Part shown: positions 55,073 to 64,000 of the stretch, in pieces
How the letters are laid out: each line of letters starts with the position of its first letter
Numbering within the stretch: the stretch's first letter is position 1
Origin: Rhodococcoides fascians NBRC 12155 = LMG 3623
GTDB taxonomy: Bacteria > Actinomycetota > Actinomycetes > Mycobacteriales > Mycobacteriaceae
NCBI RefSeq assembly: GCF_001894785.1
Contig: NZ_BCWW01000001.1
Coordinates: forward strand, 1,054,001 to 1,118,000
Direction: 5' to 3'
Length of the DNA: 64,000 nucleotides
The notes under the pieces: generated by a model
Told to the model about the DNA's origin: nothing
The model's database searches: none
The model's input: the letters and a program-made list of their open reading frames with translations, nothing else
Made by a program: the position numbers and the translations under genes

Positions 55073-56020
55073 ATGGCATCTCCGGCAATAGAACTCGAGG
55101 TGGGCACGCGCACGGTGCGCATTTCCAACCCCGATCGGGTGTATTTCCCCGAGAGCGGTGCCACGAAGCTGGACCTGGTGAACTACTACCTGAGCGTCGG
55201 CGACGGCATCGTCCGCGCGTTGCGGGAGCGGCCGTGCATGATGCATCGCTTCCCCAAGGGCCTCGCCGGTGAGAAAGTGCACCAGAAGCGCGTGCCGCAC
55301 GGAGCCCCGCCGTGGCTGGAGACCGTCGAGGTGACGTTCCCCCGCTACAACCGCACCGCGGACGAGCTGTGCGTGACCGAATTGGCGCACGTGGCGTGGG
55401 CGGTGCAGATGTCGACGGTGGAGTTCCATCCGTGGAACTCGCGCCGCGCCGACGTCGAGATGCCCGACGAATGGCGCATCGACCTCGATCCGATGCCCGA
55501 CTGCCCCTTCGATCGGGTGCAACGCGTCGCCGGTGTCGTGCAGGAGGTGCTGAGTGATCTCGGGGCCGTCGGCTGGCCCAAAACCTCCGGCGGCCATGGT
55601 CTGCACATCTACGTTCGGATCGACCCGGCCTACGGCTTCAAGGACTTACGAAGGGCCGCACTGGCATTCGCGCGGGAGGTGGAGCGCCGCGCACCCGAGG
55701 ACGTGACGACGACGTGGTGGCGCAAGGATCGCGACCCGTCGAAGTTGTTCGTCGATTACAACCAGAATGCGCGCGACCACACGATCGCCAGCGCCTATTC
55801 GGTGCGGGGAAACCCGGAAGCGACTGTGTCGACGCCCATTTCGTGGGCCGAGGTACCCGACGTCGATCCACGCGAGTTCACGATCTTCACGGTGCCGGCC
55901 AGATTCGCCGAACTGGGCGACCTACATGCGGGTATCGACGACGCGGTGTTCGCCATCGACGAGCTACTCGAGTGGGCGGAGCGCGACGAGCATCAGGGCC
56001 TGACGGAGCCCGAGGAGTAG
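55073..56020 (+). CDS. Stand-alone LigD-type DNA polymerase/primase domain (PolDom)
   Basis: 315-residue archaeo-eukaryotic primase family polymerase like LigD PolDom. VYFPESGATKLDLVNYYL at the N-terminus, IDLDPMPDCPF (catalytic Asp pair), TSGGHGLHIYV (nucleotide-binding His), and FVDYNQNARDHTIASAYSVR are characteristic. There is no ligase or nuclease domain, so it resembles mycobacterial stand-alone PolD proteins that fill gaps or extend ends in repair. The ATG at 55073 follows TAGTGT (55060-55065) by seven bases. It ends at a 24-bp hairpin. Confidence 0.9.
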   Translation: MASPAIELEVGTRTVRISNPDRVYFPESGATKLDLVNYYLSVGDGIVRALRERPCMMHRFPKGLAGEKVHQKRVPHGAPPWLETVEVTFPRYNRTADELCVTELAHVAWAVQMSTVEFHPWNSRRADVEMPDEWRIDLDPMPDCPFDRVQRVAGVVQEVLSDLGAVGWPKTSGGHGLHIYVRIDPAYGFKDLRRAALAFAREVERRAPEDVTTTWWRKDRDPSKLFVDYNQNARDHTIASAYSVRGNPEATVSTPISWAEVPDVDPREFTIFTVPARFAELGDLHAGIDDAVFAIDELLEWAERDEHQGLTEPEE

Positions 56021-56079
56021 CCGAACTCGAAGTTATGGACGGAAATCGGCAGAAATCCGTCCATAACTTCGAGTTCGGC
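56020..56079. terminator. 24-bp perfect hairpin between convergent genes
   Basis: 56020-56043 is perfectly complementary to 56056-56079 with a 12-base loop; the left arm begins GCCGAACTCGAAGTTATGGA and includes the last base of the polymerase stop codon. It separates the PolDom gene (+) from argG (-). No T-run is present. Confidence 0.85.
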
Positions 56080-56088
56080 AGCCAGAAG

Positions 56089-58231
<2,143 letters not shown>

Positions 58232-58284
58232 GTAGTGATCCTATCCCGGGGTTGACCGACGAGGTGTTCTACGCCACACTCTAC

Positions 58285-58295
58285 CTGTCAGACAG
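58285..58295. promoter_or_regulatory. Operator candidate for the FCD regulator
   Basis: CTGTC-A-GACAG is a perfect 11-bp palindrome in the divergent region, followed by a second GGACAG half-site. It lies 39 bases before the aspA start, where it would block transcription. Confidence 0.55.
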
Positions 58296-58333
58296 CCGGA
58301 CAGCTGGACACCCCTTGAAGGAGCGCACCCACC

Positions 58334-59773
58334 GTGGCCGATACCCGCATCGAGAAAGACCTTCTCGGCGAACGCGAGATTCCGATGACCGTCTACTGGG
58401 GAATCCATACCCTGCGCGCGCTGGAGAACTTTCCCATCACGGGGCGGCCGATCTCCACCAACGCCCACCTCGTCCGCGGGCTCGCAGCCGTGAAGTGGGC
58501 GGCCGCGGCGGCCAATCAGGACCTCGGAATTCTCGACGCCACCCGCGGGGAAGCGATCCGGGCCGCGTGCCAGGAAATCCTCGACGGCCAGTGGCACGAG
58601 CAGTTCGTCGTCGACGTCATTCAGGGTGGCGCGGGGACGTCGACCAACATGAACGCCAACGAGGTCATCGCCAATCGTGCCCTGGAAATCCTCGGCCACG
58701 CGCACGGTGACTACTCGATGCTGCACCCCAACGAGCATGTGAACGCCTCGCAGTCCACCAACGACGTGTATCCGACGTCGGTGAACATCGCGACCATCTT
58801 CGCGGTGCACGAGCTGATCGCATCGATGAAGGTCCTGCAAGATTCGTTCTCCCGCAAAGCAAGCGAGTTCGCCACCGTCGTCAAGATGGGCCGCACCCAG
58901 CTGCAGGACGCGGTGCCGATGACACTCGGTCAGGAGTTCGGCACCTACGCGATCATGATCGACGAGGACTGCTCACGGCTCGAGGAAGCCGCGTTGCTGG
59001 TGCACGAGATCAACCTCGGGGCCACGGCCATCGGCACCGGGCTCAATGCTCCTGCCGGATACACCGAGTCGGCCGTCGCGCACCTGCGCACCATCACCGG
59101 CCTGCCGTTGGTCACCGCAACGGACCTCATCGAGGCAACGCAGGACGTCGGTCAGTTCGTGCACCTGTCGGGTGTGCTCAAGCGCGTCGCAGTGAAACTG
59201 TCGAAGATCTGCAACGATCTCCGGCTGCTGTCCTCCGGGCCGCGCGCGGGCTTCAACGAGATCAATCTGCCTCCGATGCAGGCGGGTTCGTCGATCATGC
59301 CCGGCAAGGTCAACCCCGTCATTCCCGAGGTTCTCAATCAGGTTGCCTACGAGGTGATCGGTCACGACGTCACCATCACGATGGCCGCCGAGGCAGGGCA
59401 GTTGCAGCTCAACGCTTTCGAGCCGATCATCGTCAAATCCCTGTCCGACGGTATGGCGCATCTGAGTGCGGCCTGCCGGACCGTCGCGCATCGGTGCGTC
59501 GACGGCATCACCGCAAACGTCGATCTGCTGCGTGAGCGGGTGGAGAACTCGATCGGTCTGGTCACCGCGCTCAGCCCGTACCTCGGGTACGTGGAGTCGA
59601 CGGCCATTGCGCAGGAAGCGCTGGTCACCGGTCGCAATGTCGTCGACCTGGTGCTCGAGAAGGGCCTGCTGGCGCGAGAAGAGCTGGATCGATTGCTGAG
59701 CCCCGAGCATCTCGCGAACCTGCGGGTGGCTCCCACCGAGCATTCCGTTGCTCCCGAGACGTCGACGAGGTAA
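58334..59773 (+). CDS. aspA: Aspartate ammonia-lyase
   Basis: Cleaves aspartate to fumarate and ammonia. 479 residues of the fumarase/aspartase superfamily. Signatures: [33 protein letters not shown] (active-site Thr/Ser region) and the catalytic loop [15 protein letters not shown]. The GTG at 58334 follows AAGGAG. The permease gene begins 4 bases after the stop and asparaginase overlaps that, so the three form an asparagine/aspartate catabolic operon. Confidence 0.94.
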   Translation: MADTRIEKDLLGEREIPMTVYWGIHTLRALENFPITGRPISTNAHLVRGLAAVKWAAAAANQDLGILDATRGEAIRAACQEILDGQWHEQFVVDVIQGGAGTSTNMNANEVIANRALEILGHAHGDYSMLHPNEHVNASQSTNDVYPTSVNIATIFAVHELIASMKVLQDSFSRKASEFATVVKMGRTQLQDAVPMTLGQEFGTYAIMIDEDCSRLEEAALLVHEINLGATAIGTGLNAPAGYTESAVAHLRTITGLPLVTATDLIEATQDVGQFVHLSGVLKRVAVKLSKICNDLRLLSSGPRAGFNEINLPPMQAGSSIMPGKVNPVIPEVLNQVAYEVIGHDVTITMAAEAGQLQLNAFEPIIVKSLSDGMAHLSAACRTVAHRCVDGITANVDLLRERVENSIGLVTALSPYLGYVESTAIAQEALVTGRNVVDLVLEKGLLAREELDRLLSPEHLANLRVAPTEHSVAPETSTR

Positions 59774-59777
59774 TGCG

Positions 59778-61211
59778 ATGAGCACCGAGAACCCGACCCA
59801 GAAGCAGGCCTTCAGCGAAGAGGAGCTGGGGTATCGAAAAGAACTGGCTCCGCGCCAGATTCAGATGATCGCCATCGGCGGCGCGATCGGCACCGGCCTG
59901 TTCATGGGTGCCGGCGGAAGATTGCGTGACGCCGGGCCCGCGTTGGTTCTGGTCTACGCACTGTGCGGCTTCTTCGCATTCCTGATCCTGCGCGCGCTGG
60001 GTGAGTTGGTGATGCACCGCCCGTCGTCCGGATCGTTCGTCTCGTACTCCCGCGAGTTCTTCGGTGAGAAGGTCGCGTTCGCGGCCGGGTGGTTGTACTG
60101 GATGAACTGGGCGATGACGGCCGTCGTGGACGTGACGGCAGTGGCGCTGTACATGAACTTCTTCAAGAAGTACTGGGCACCGCTGGGCAACGTGGATCAG
60201 TGGGTGTTCGCGCTGGCCGGCCTGGTGTTGGTTCTCGGTCTGAACCTGGTGTCGGTCAAGGTGTTCGGTGAGCTCGAATTCTGGTTCGCGCTCATCAAGG
60301 TCGTGGCCCTGGTGACGTTCCTCGCGATCGGCACCTACTACGTCATCTTCGGTACCCCCATCGACGGTCAGGCTCCGGGTCTGAGCGTCCTCACCGACAA
60401 CGGCGGTCTCATCCCCAACGGACTGCTTCCGGCGATCGTCGTGATCCAGGGCGTCGTATTCGCCTATGCCTCCATCGAATTGGTCGGAACCGCCGCCGGA
60501 GAGACGCAGAACCCCGAGAAGGTCATCCCCAAGGCGATCAACACCGTCATCGTCCGCATCGTCGTCTTCTACGTCGGCTCGGTGCTGCTGCTCTCGCTGT
60601 TGCTGCCGTACACCGCGTATCAGGCCGGGGAGAGCCCGTTCGTCACATTCTTCGGAGCGATCGACGTCGAGGGTGCCGACGCGATCATGAACCTCGTCGT
60701 GCTCACCGCGGCGCTGTCGTCTCTCAACGCCGGGCTGTACTCCACCGGTCGGATCCTGCATTCGATGGCGGTAGCCGGTTCGGCACCGAAATTCGCGGCC
60801 CGCATGAACAAGCAGGGAGTTCCGTACGGCGGCATCGCGCTGACGTCGGTGGTGACGCTGCTCGGGGTCGTCCTCAACGCAGTCGTCCCGGCGCAGGCGT
60901 TCGAGATCGTGCTGAACCTCGCTGCGCTCGGCATCATCAGCGCGTGGGCCGTCATCGTGGCGTGCCAGCTGAAGTTCTGGTCTCTGTCCAAGACCGGCGC
61001 GGTCACCCGGCCTGCGTTCCGGTTGTTCGGTGCCCCGTACACCGGCTACGCAACGCTAGGCTTTCTGGCGTGTGTACTGGTGCTGATGGCCTTCGACAAA
61101 CCCGTCGGTACGTGGACCGTCGCGTCCATCCTGCTCATCGCGCCGATGCTGATCGCCGGATGGTACATGTGCCGCAACAGAATTCGAGAGGTAGCCGCCC
61201 GTAATGACTGA
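59778..61211 (+). CDS. ansP: AnsP-like asparagine/aspartate permease (copy 2)
   Basis: 477 residues, 12 transmembrane helices, APC family. [20 protein letters not shown] and [20 protein letters not shown] are almost the same as in the copy at 44782-46263. The position between aspartase and asparaginase makes asparagine or aspartate the likely substrate. The ATG at 59778 is 4 bases after aspA; the asparaginase gene overlaps its end by 8 bases. Confidence 0.9.
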   Translation: MSTENPTQKQAFSEEELGYRKELAPRQIQMIAIGGAIGTGLFMGAGGRLRDAGPALVLVYALCGFFAFLILRALGELVMHRPSSGSFVSYSREFFGEKVAFAAGWLYWMNWAMTAVVDVTAVALYMNFFKKYWAPLGNVDQWVFALAGLVLVLGLNLVSVKVFGELEFWFALIKVVALVTFLAIGTYYVIFGTPIDGQAPGLSVLTDNGGLIPNGLLPAIVVIQGVVFAYASIELVGTAAGETQNPEKVIPKAINTVIVRIVVFYVGSVLLLSLLLPYTAYQAGESPFVTFFGAIDVEGADAIMNLVVLTAALSSLNAGLYSTGRILHSMAVAGSAPKFAARMNKQGVPYGGIALTSVVTLLGVVLNAVVPAQAFEIVLNLAALGIISAWAVIVACQLKFWSLSKTGAVTRPAFRLFGAPYTGYATLGFLACVLVLMAFDKPVGTWTVASILLIAPMLIAGWYMCRNRIREVAARND

Positions 61212-62124
61212 GGAGTGGAGCCTGCCGGAACGACCCGACAGTGCTGAGTTCGTCGCATTGTTGACCACCGGTGGGACGATCGCCAGTAGTCGCGACGAGC
61301 ACGGGGTTTCTCGGCCGGTCGCAGGCGTCGGCGTCGACATGGACGGCGTGGTGGTGCGCGAGGTGATGTCGAAGGACAGCTCCGCCCTGGACCTCGCCGA
61401 TCTCGACGCCATTCGCACTGCCGTGGTCGACGCGTTGGCCGAGGACGGCTGCGCCGGAGTGGTGGTGTTGCACGGCACCGACACCATGGAGGAGTCGGCG
61501 TTGTACGTCGACCTGTTCCACGACGACGCGCGTGCGGTGGTGTTCACCGGGGCCCAACGCACCGCCGATCATCCGGACCCGGACGGCCCCGGCAACATCG
61601 CCGCCGCGGTGACGGCGGCGCGGTCCGAGCAGGGGGTGCTGATCGCGTTCGGCGGACGAGTACTGCCGGCCCGCGGGGCGATCAAGAAGCACACTTCCGA
61701 ACTCGACGCCTTTCGGTCGGCAGCAGTGCCGAGGCCGGACCCGCTGCGGTGGCAGCCCGTCGCGGGAGTGCGCGTGGACGTCGTGGCCCTGTACCCGGGC
61801 GCGGACGGGGTGCAGATCGATGCCTGTCGCGAAGCCGGGGCGTCGGGCATCGTGCTCGAGGCGTTGGGCTCGGGTAACACCAACGCTCTGGTGGTGCACG
61901 CGGTGAAAGAGGCCGTTGCTGCTGGGCTGCACGTGGTCGTCACGACGCGGGTGCCGTTCGGTGAGACCTCGCCGACGTACGGCGGCGGAGGTGGCGGCCA
62001 CGATCTGCTCGACGCCGGTGCGGTCTTCTCCCGCGAACTCCGGGCCGGACAGGCGCGCATCCAGTTGGCGGCGCTGGTTGCCACCGGAGCGAGTGACGTA
62101 GTTGTCCACAATTCGTTCGCATAG
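61204..62124 (+). CDS. ansA: L-asparaginase
   Basis: Hydrolyses asparagine to aspartate and ammonia. 306 residues with both threonine motifs: [12 protein letters not shown] near the N-terminus and [19 protein letters not shown] in the middle. [18 protein letters not shown] is typical of bacterial asparaginases. There is no signal peptide, so it acts in the cytoplasm on asparagine brought in by the permease; the product feeds AspA. It overlaps the permease gene by 8 bases. Confidence 0.93.
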   Translation: MTEEWSLPERPDSAEFVALLTTGGTIASSRDEHGVSRPVAGVGVDMDGVVVREVMSKDSSALDLADLDAIRTAVVDALAEDGCAGVVVLHGTDTMEESALYVDLFHDDARAVVFTGAQRTADHPDPDGPGNIAAAVTAARSEQGVLIAFGGRVLPARGAIKKHTSELDAFRSAAVPRPDPLRWQPVAGVRVDVVALYPGADGVQIDACREAGASGIVLEALGSGNTNALVVHAVKEAVAAGLHVVVTTRVPFGETSPTYGGGGGGHDLLDAGAVFSRELRAGQARIQLAALVATGASDVVVHNSFA

Positions 62125-62194
62125 ATCCCGCCTGCGGAGCAAAATAGTGGACACTCAGCGCGCTACACTCGCTATACCGTTACTCTAGGTAACC

Positions 62195-62515
62195 ATGAGC
62201 GCGATCGAGATCGAATTCGCTCCACATTGGGTGAACGCGTCCTTGGTGCGCACGCTGACGCGGCCGTTCGTGACGATCGACGGCGTGGAGCATCGCCAGT
62301 CGTGGTCGGAACCGTCGACCTACGAGCTGGCACCGGGTGGCCACGAGCTCACCGCATTCATTCGTTACCGCGGCACGACATCCGCACTCGGCACCGGGCG
62401 GCGACGCGTCGAACTCGGTGCAGAACAGCACCTTCGGCTGCGAGCTCGAAACGGGTGGGCGAACCACATGCCGTTCGAGTTACAGCTCCGACTCGCCCCA
62501 GGTCTCGACGCGTAG
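62195..62515 (+). CDS. Small conserved-looking protein of unknown function
   Basis: 106 residues, probably all-beta: repeated strand-like segments such as RPFVTIDGVEH, STYELAPGGHEL and RRRVELGAEQHLRLRARNG. No family is recognised. The ATG at 62195 follows the imperfect palindrome GTTAC-TCTAG-GTAAC (62179-62193), which may be its operator. Its 3' end overlaps the convergent MOSC gene by 36 bases. Confidence 0.65.
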   Translation: MSAIEIEFAPHWVNASLVRTLTRPFVTIDGVEHRQSWSEPSTYELAPGGHELTAFIRYRGTTSALGTGRRRVELGAEQHLRLRARNGWANHMPFELQLRLAPGLDA

Positions 62516-63286
62516 TTCGTCCCCGACCGAGATGGTTCCTTCCTCGATCACCGAGAATTTCGAACCGAAGGCGACGCCCTTCTGCCGGGCCCGGCGGTAG
62601 GTGCCGAGAGTGCGCAGAGGTTCGGGTCCGGTGCGAACACCGGTGCTCTGCTCCACCGTGGTGACGGCGCAGCGGATCGCCAGCTTCGTGTACGCCAATC
62701 GTGCGTCGCCGATCGAGATGTCGCGCACTTCGTCCTCGACATGAGCGTCCTGCGAGCCGTCGACGACGATGTTGGGCCGAAATCGGTCGATCGGCAGCGG
62801 GGCGTCGAGGCGGGAGTTCAGACCGGCCAGCGTGGCGGTCGAGAGGATGTGGACGGCGGCGCTGTCGGCGAAATGGGCCGAGCCGGGACGGATTCCGTCG
62901 GTGACGCGGCCGTGATCGCGGGGCGCGGCGACGAGGCGTGAGGGCTCGCCGATGACGTCGGTGAGCCAGGCGGCGATGTCGTCGCCCTGGTCGATGCCCC
63001 GCAGCGGCGCGCCGAACATCGTGACCTCGCGGCCCGCGGAATCACGATCGACGACGGCGGTGACGCTTCCTGCGCTCTCGTGGCGCAGTGTCAGTGAGCC
63101 GTTTTCCACCGAGCATCGAACGACGGCCAGCACGGGATCGGTGCGTTGGCTGCGGAACGAGCCGTCCGCGTCGACGATCATGAACGCTCGATCGTGTTCG
63201 AGACCGGCTGCGCTCACCCGGGCCGAGTCCAGCGCCGTACCGGCACATCCTTTGACGGGATAGGTCACCAGAGACGACACGCGCAC
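62480..63286 (-). CDS. MOSC-domain protein
   Basis: 268 residues. An N-terminal MOSC beta-barrel domain (VSSLVTYPVKGCAGTALD, LEHDRAFMIVD) precedes the MOSC domain (SAAVHILSTATLAGLN, PIDRFRPNIVVDG, CAVTTVEQSTG with the conserved Cys). These proteins resemble mARC/YcbX molybdenum enzymes that reduce N-hydroxylated compounds. The GTG at 63286 is chosen because TATCCT (63298-63293) lies six bases upstream; GTG at 63307 would overlap the divergent pncA start. Confidence 0.84.
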   Translation of the reverse strand: MRVSSLVTYPVKGCAGTALDSARVSAAGLEHDRAFMIVDADGSFRSQRTDPVLAVVRCSVENGSLTLRHESAGSVTAVVDRDSAGREVTMFGAPLRGIDQGDDIAAWLTDVIGEPSRLVAAPRDHGRVTDGIRPGSAHFADSAAVHILSTATLAGLNSRLDAPLPIDRFRPNIVVDGSQDAHVEDEVRDISIGDARLAYTKLAIRCAVTTVEQSTGVRTGPEPLRTLGTYRRARQKGVAFGSKFSVIEEGTISVGDELRVETWGESEL

Positions 63287-63292
63287 CCGTCG

Positions 63293-63300
63293 AGGATACT
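63293..63300. promoter_or_regulatory. Overlapping divergent -10 elements for the MOSC gene and pncA
   Basis: AGGATACT serves both directions: GATACT (63295-63300, plus) lies seven bases before the pncA ATG, and TATCCT (63298-63293, minus) lies six bases before the MOSC GTG. The two transcripts would be leaderless and mutually exclusive. Confidence 0.55.
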
Positions 63301-63307
63301 GGGACAC

Positions 63308-63880
63308 ATGACTCGTGCTCTGTTGGTAGTCGATGTTCAGAACGATTTCACCGAGGGTGGTGCTCTGGCCGTGGTCGGCGGTGGGGAGGTGGCGCGCAGG
63401 ATCAGCGCGTACCTCGCCCGGAGCGGCGACGACTACGACCTCGTGGTGTCCTCACGCGACTGGCACGACGGCGACAGCGACAACGGTGGACATTTCGCCA
63501 CCGACGCTGCCCCGGATTTCGTCACCACGTGGCCCGTGCACTGCGTCGCGGGAACGGTCGGCGCGGAATATCACCCGGATTACCGAACCGGCAGCGTCGA
63601 CGTGCATGTCTACAAGGGGCAGGGCAGACCGTCGTATTCGGCGTTCGAAGGCGTCACCGAGGATGGAACATCTCTGTCCGAGATCCTGACCGCCAACGAG
63701 GTGACGGCCGTCGACATCGTCGGTCTCGCCACCGATTACTGCGTGCTGGCGTCGGCGAAAGATGCAGTGGCACAGCACCTGGACGTTCGGGTTCTCACCG
63801 ATCTGGTGGCCGGGGTCGCTCCCGAGACCTCCGCAGCGGCTCTCGACGAACTCCGCGAAGTCGGAGCAGCAGTGGTGTGA
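63308..63880 (+). CDS. pncA: Nicotinamidase/pyrazinamidase
   Basis: Converts nicotinamide to nicotinate for NAD recycling (and pyrazinamide to pyrazinoate). 190 residues, isochorismatase-like fold. Catalytic triad: Asp in VVDVQNDF, Lys in VYKGQG, Cys in ATDYCVLAS. Metal ligands are in SSRDWHDGDSDNGGHF. The ATG at 63308 lies seven bases after GATACT, leaderless. It is divergent from the MOSC gene with almost no spacer. Confidence 0.94.
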   Translation: MTRALLVVDVQNDFTEGGALAVVGGGEVARRISAYLARSGDDYDLVVSSRDWHDGDSDNGGHFATDAAPDFVTTWPVHCVAGTVGAEYHPDYRTGSVDVHVYKGQGRPSYSAFEGVTEDGTSLSEILTANEVTAVDIVGLATDYCVLASAKDAVAQHLDVRVLTDLVAGVAPETSAAALDELREVGAAVV

Positions 63881-63892
63881 AACAGAAGTGGT

Positions 63893-64000
63893 CTACGAGT
63901 CGATCGTGGTGGTGATGGACGTGACCGACGGTGCCGCGGGGGTGCTGCCGAAACCGAACGTCACCGGGGGAGTGACGGGCGTCAGCGAGCCCAGGTCGTC
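63893..64000 (-). CDS. C-terminal end of an unidentified protein
   Basis: The last 35 codons of a minus-strand gene that continues beyond the window, ending at a TAG at 63893. The tail is rich in Thr, Pro and Ser (DDLGSLTPVTPPVTFGFGS) and ends ITTTIDS. This resembles an extracellular linker or a disordered C-terminus, but it is too short to assign. It could be a chance open frame. Confidence 0.4.
   Translation of the reverse strand, partial: DDLGSLTPVTPPVTFGFGSTPAAPSVTSITTTIDS

Overview
The window is high-GC DNA with GTG and TTG starts, many short leaderless promoters and dense gene packing. Gene content and order match a mycolate-type actinobacterium, most likely Rhodococcus/Rhodococcoides or a close relative. 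The strongest evidence is conserved order with the M. tuberculosis pknG-to-groEL2 region: pknG-glnH-glnX, mutT3, thiE, thiO-thiS-thiG, an lpqL-type peptidase, thiD, xthA, a GNAT gene, def, the DUF3263 gene, a virR-like gene, sodC, a glutamate-cysteine-ligase-like gene, a Cdc48-like ATPase, pssA-psd and groEL2. Species was not determined.

Region 1 (1-13.2 kb): the PknG signalling module, thiamine genes (thiE; thiOSG behind a TPP riboswitch; thiD), an ABC-2 exporter, a secreted M28 peptidase, an adenylate cyclase and a pair of small GNAT-like proteins. Region 2 (13.2-20.8 kb): DNA repair (xthA), deformylase, and envelope genes (virR-like, sodC, GCS2-type ligase, PAP2 enzyme). Region 3 (20.7-27.2 kb): a six-gene Mrp Na+/H+ antiporter operon (A with fused B, C, D, E, F, G). 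Region 4 (27.4-35.7 kb): a Nudix enzyme, an isocitrate-lyase/PEP-mutase-like enzyme, an AAA ATPase, phosphatidylserine/phosphatidylethanolamine synthesis (pssA, psd), two small stress-type membrane proteins with SigF/SigB-like promoters, and one intact IS30-family element.

Region 5 (35.8-41.6 kb): a compact operon of a response-regulator/thioredoxin-reductase-like fusion lacking the CxxC, a soluble cyclic-nucleotide-domain histidine kinase and a UBP-type zinc-finger protein, followed by GPP34, DJ-1/PfpI and a divergent DoxX/HxlR pair. Region 6 (41.7-49.2 kb): a BCCT transporter, an orphan Ser/Thr kinase, an amino-acid permease, groEL2 behind two CIRCE operators and a lipoprotein.

Region 7 (49.3-55.0 kb): amidohydrolase, DUF59 protein, alcohol dehydrogenase and small monooxygenase, divergent from an AcoR/MimR-like regulator. 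This resembles the accessory half of a propane/phenol-type diiron monooxygenase cluster, but no monooxygenase subunits are present. Region 8 (55.0-64.0 kb): a stand-alone LigD-type polymerase, then an aspartate/asparagine unit in which an FCD regulator and a long-form argG face aspA, an AnsP-type permease and asparaginase. The window ends with a MOSC protein, pncA and the tail of an unidentified gene.

No rRNA, tRNA, CRISPR array or prophage was recognised. All assignments come from reading the sequence; no database search was run.
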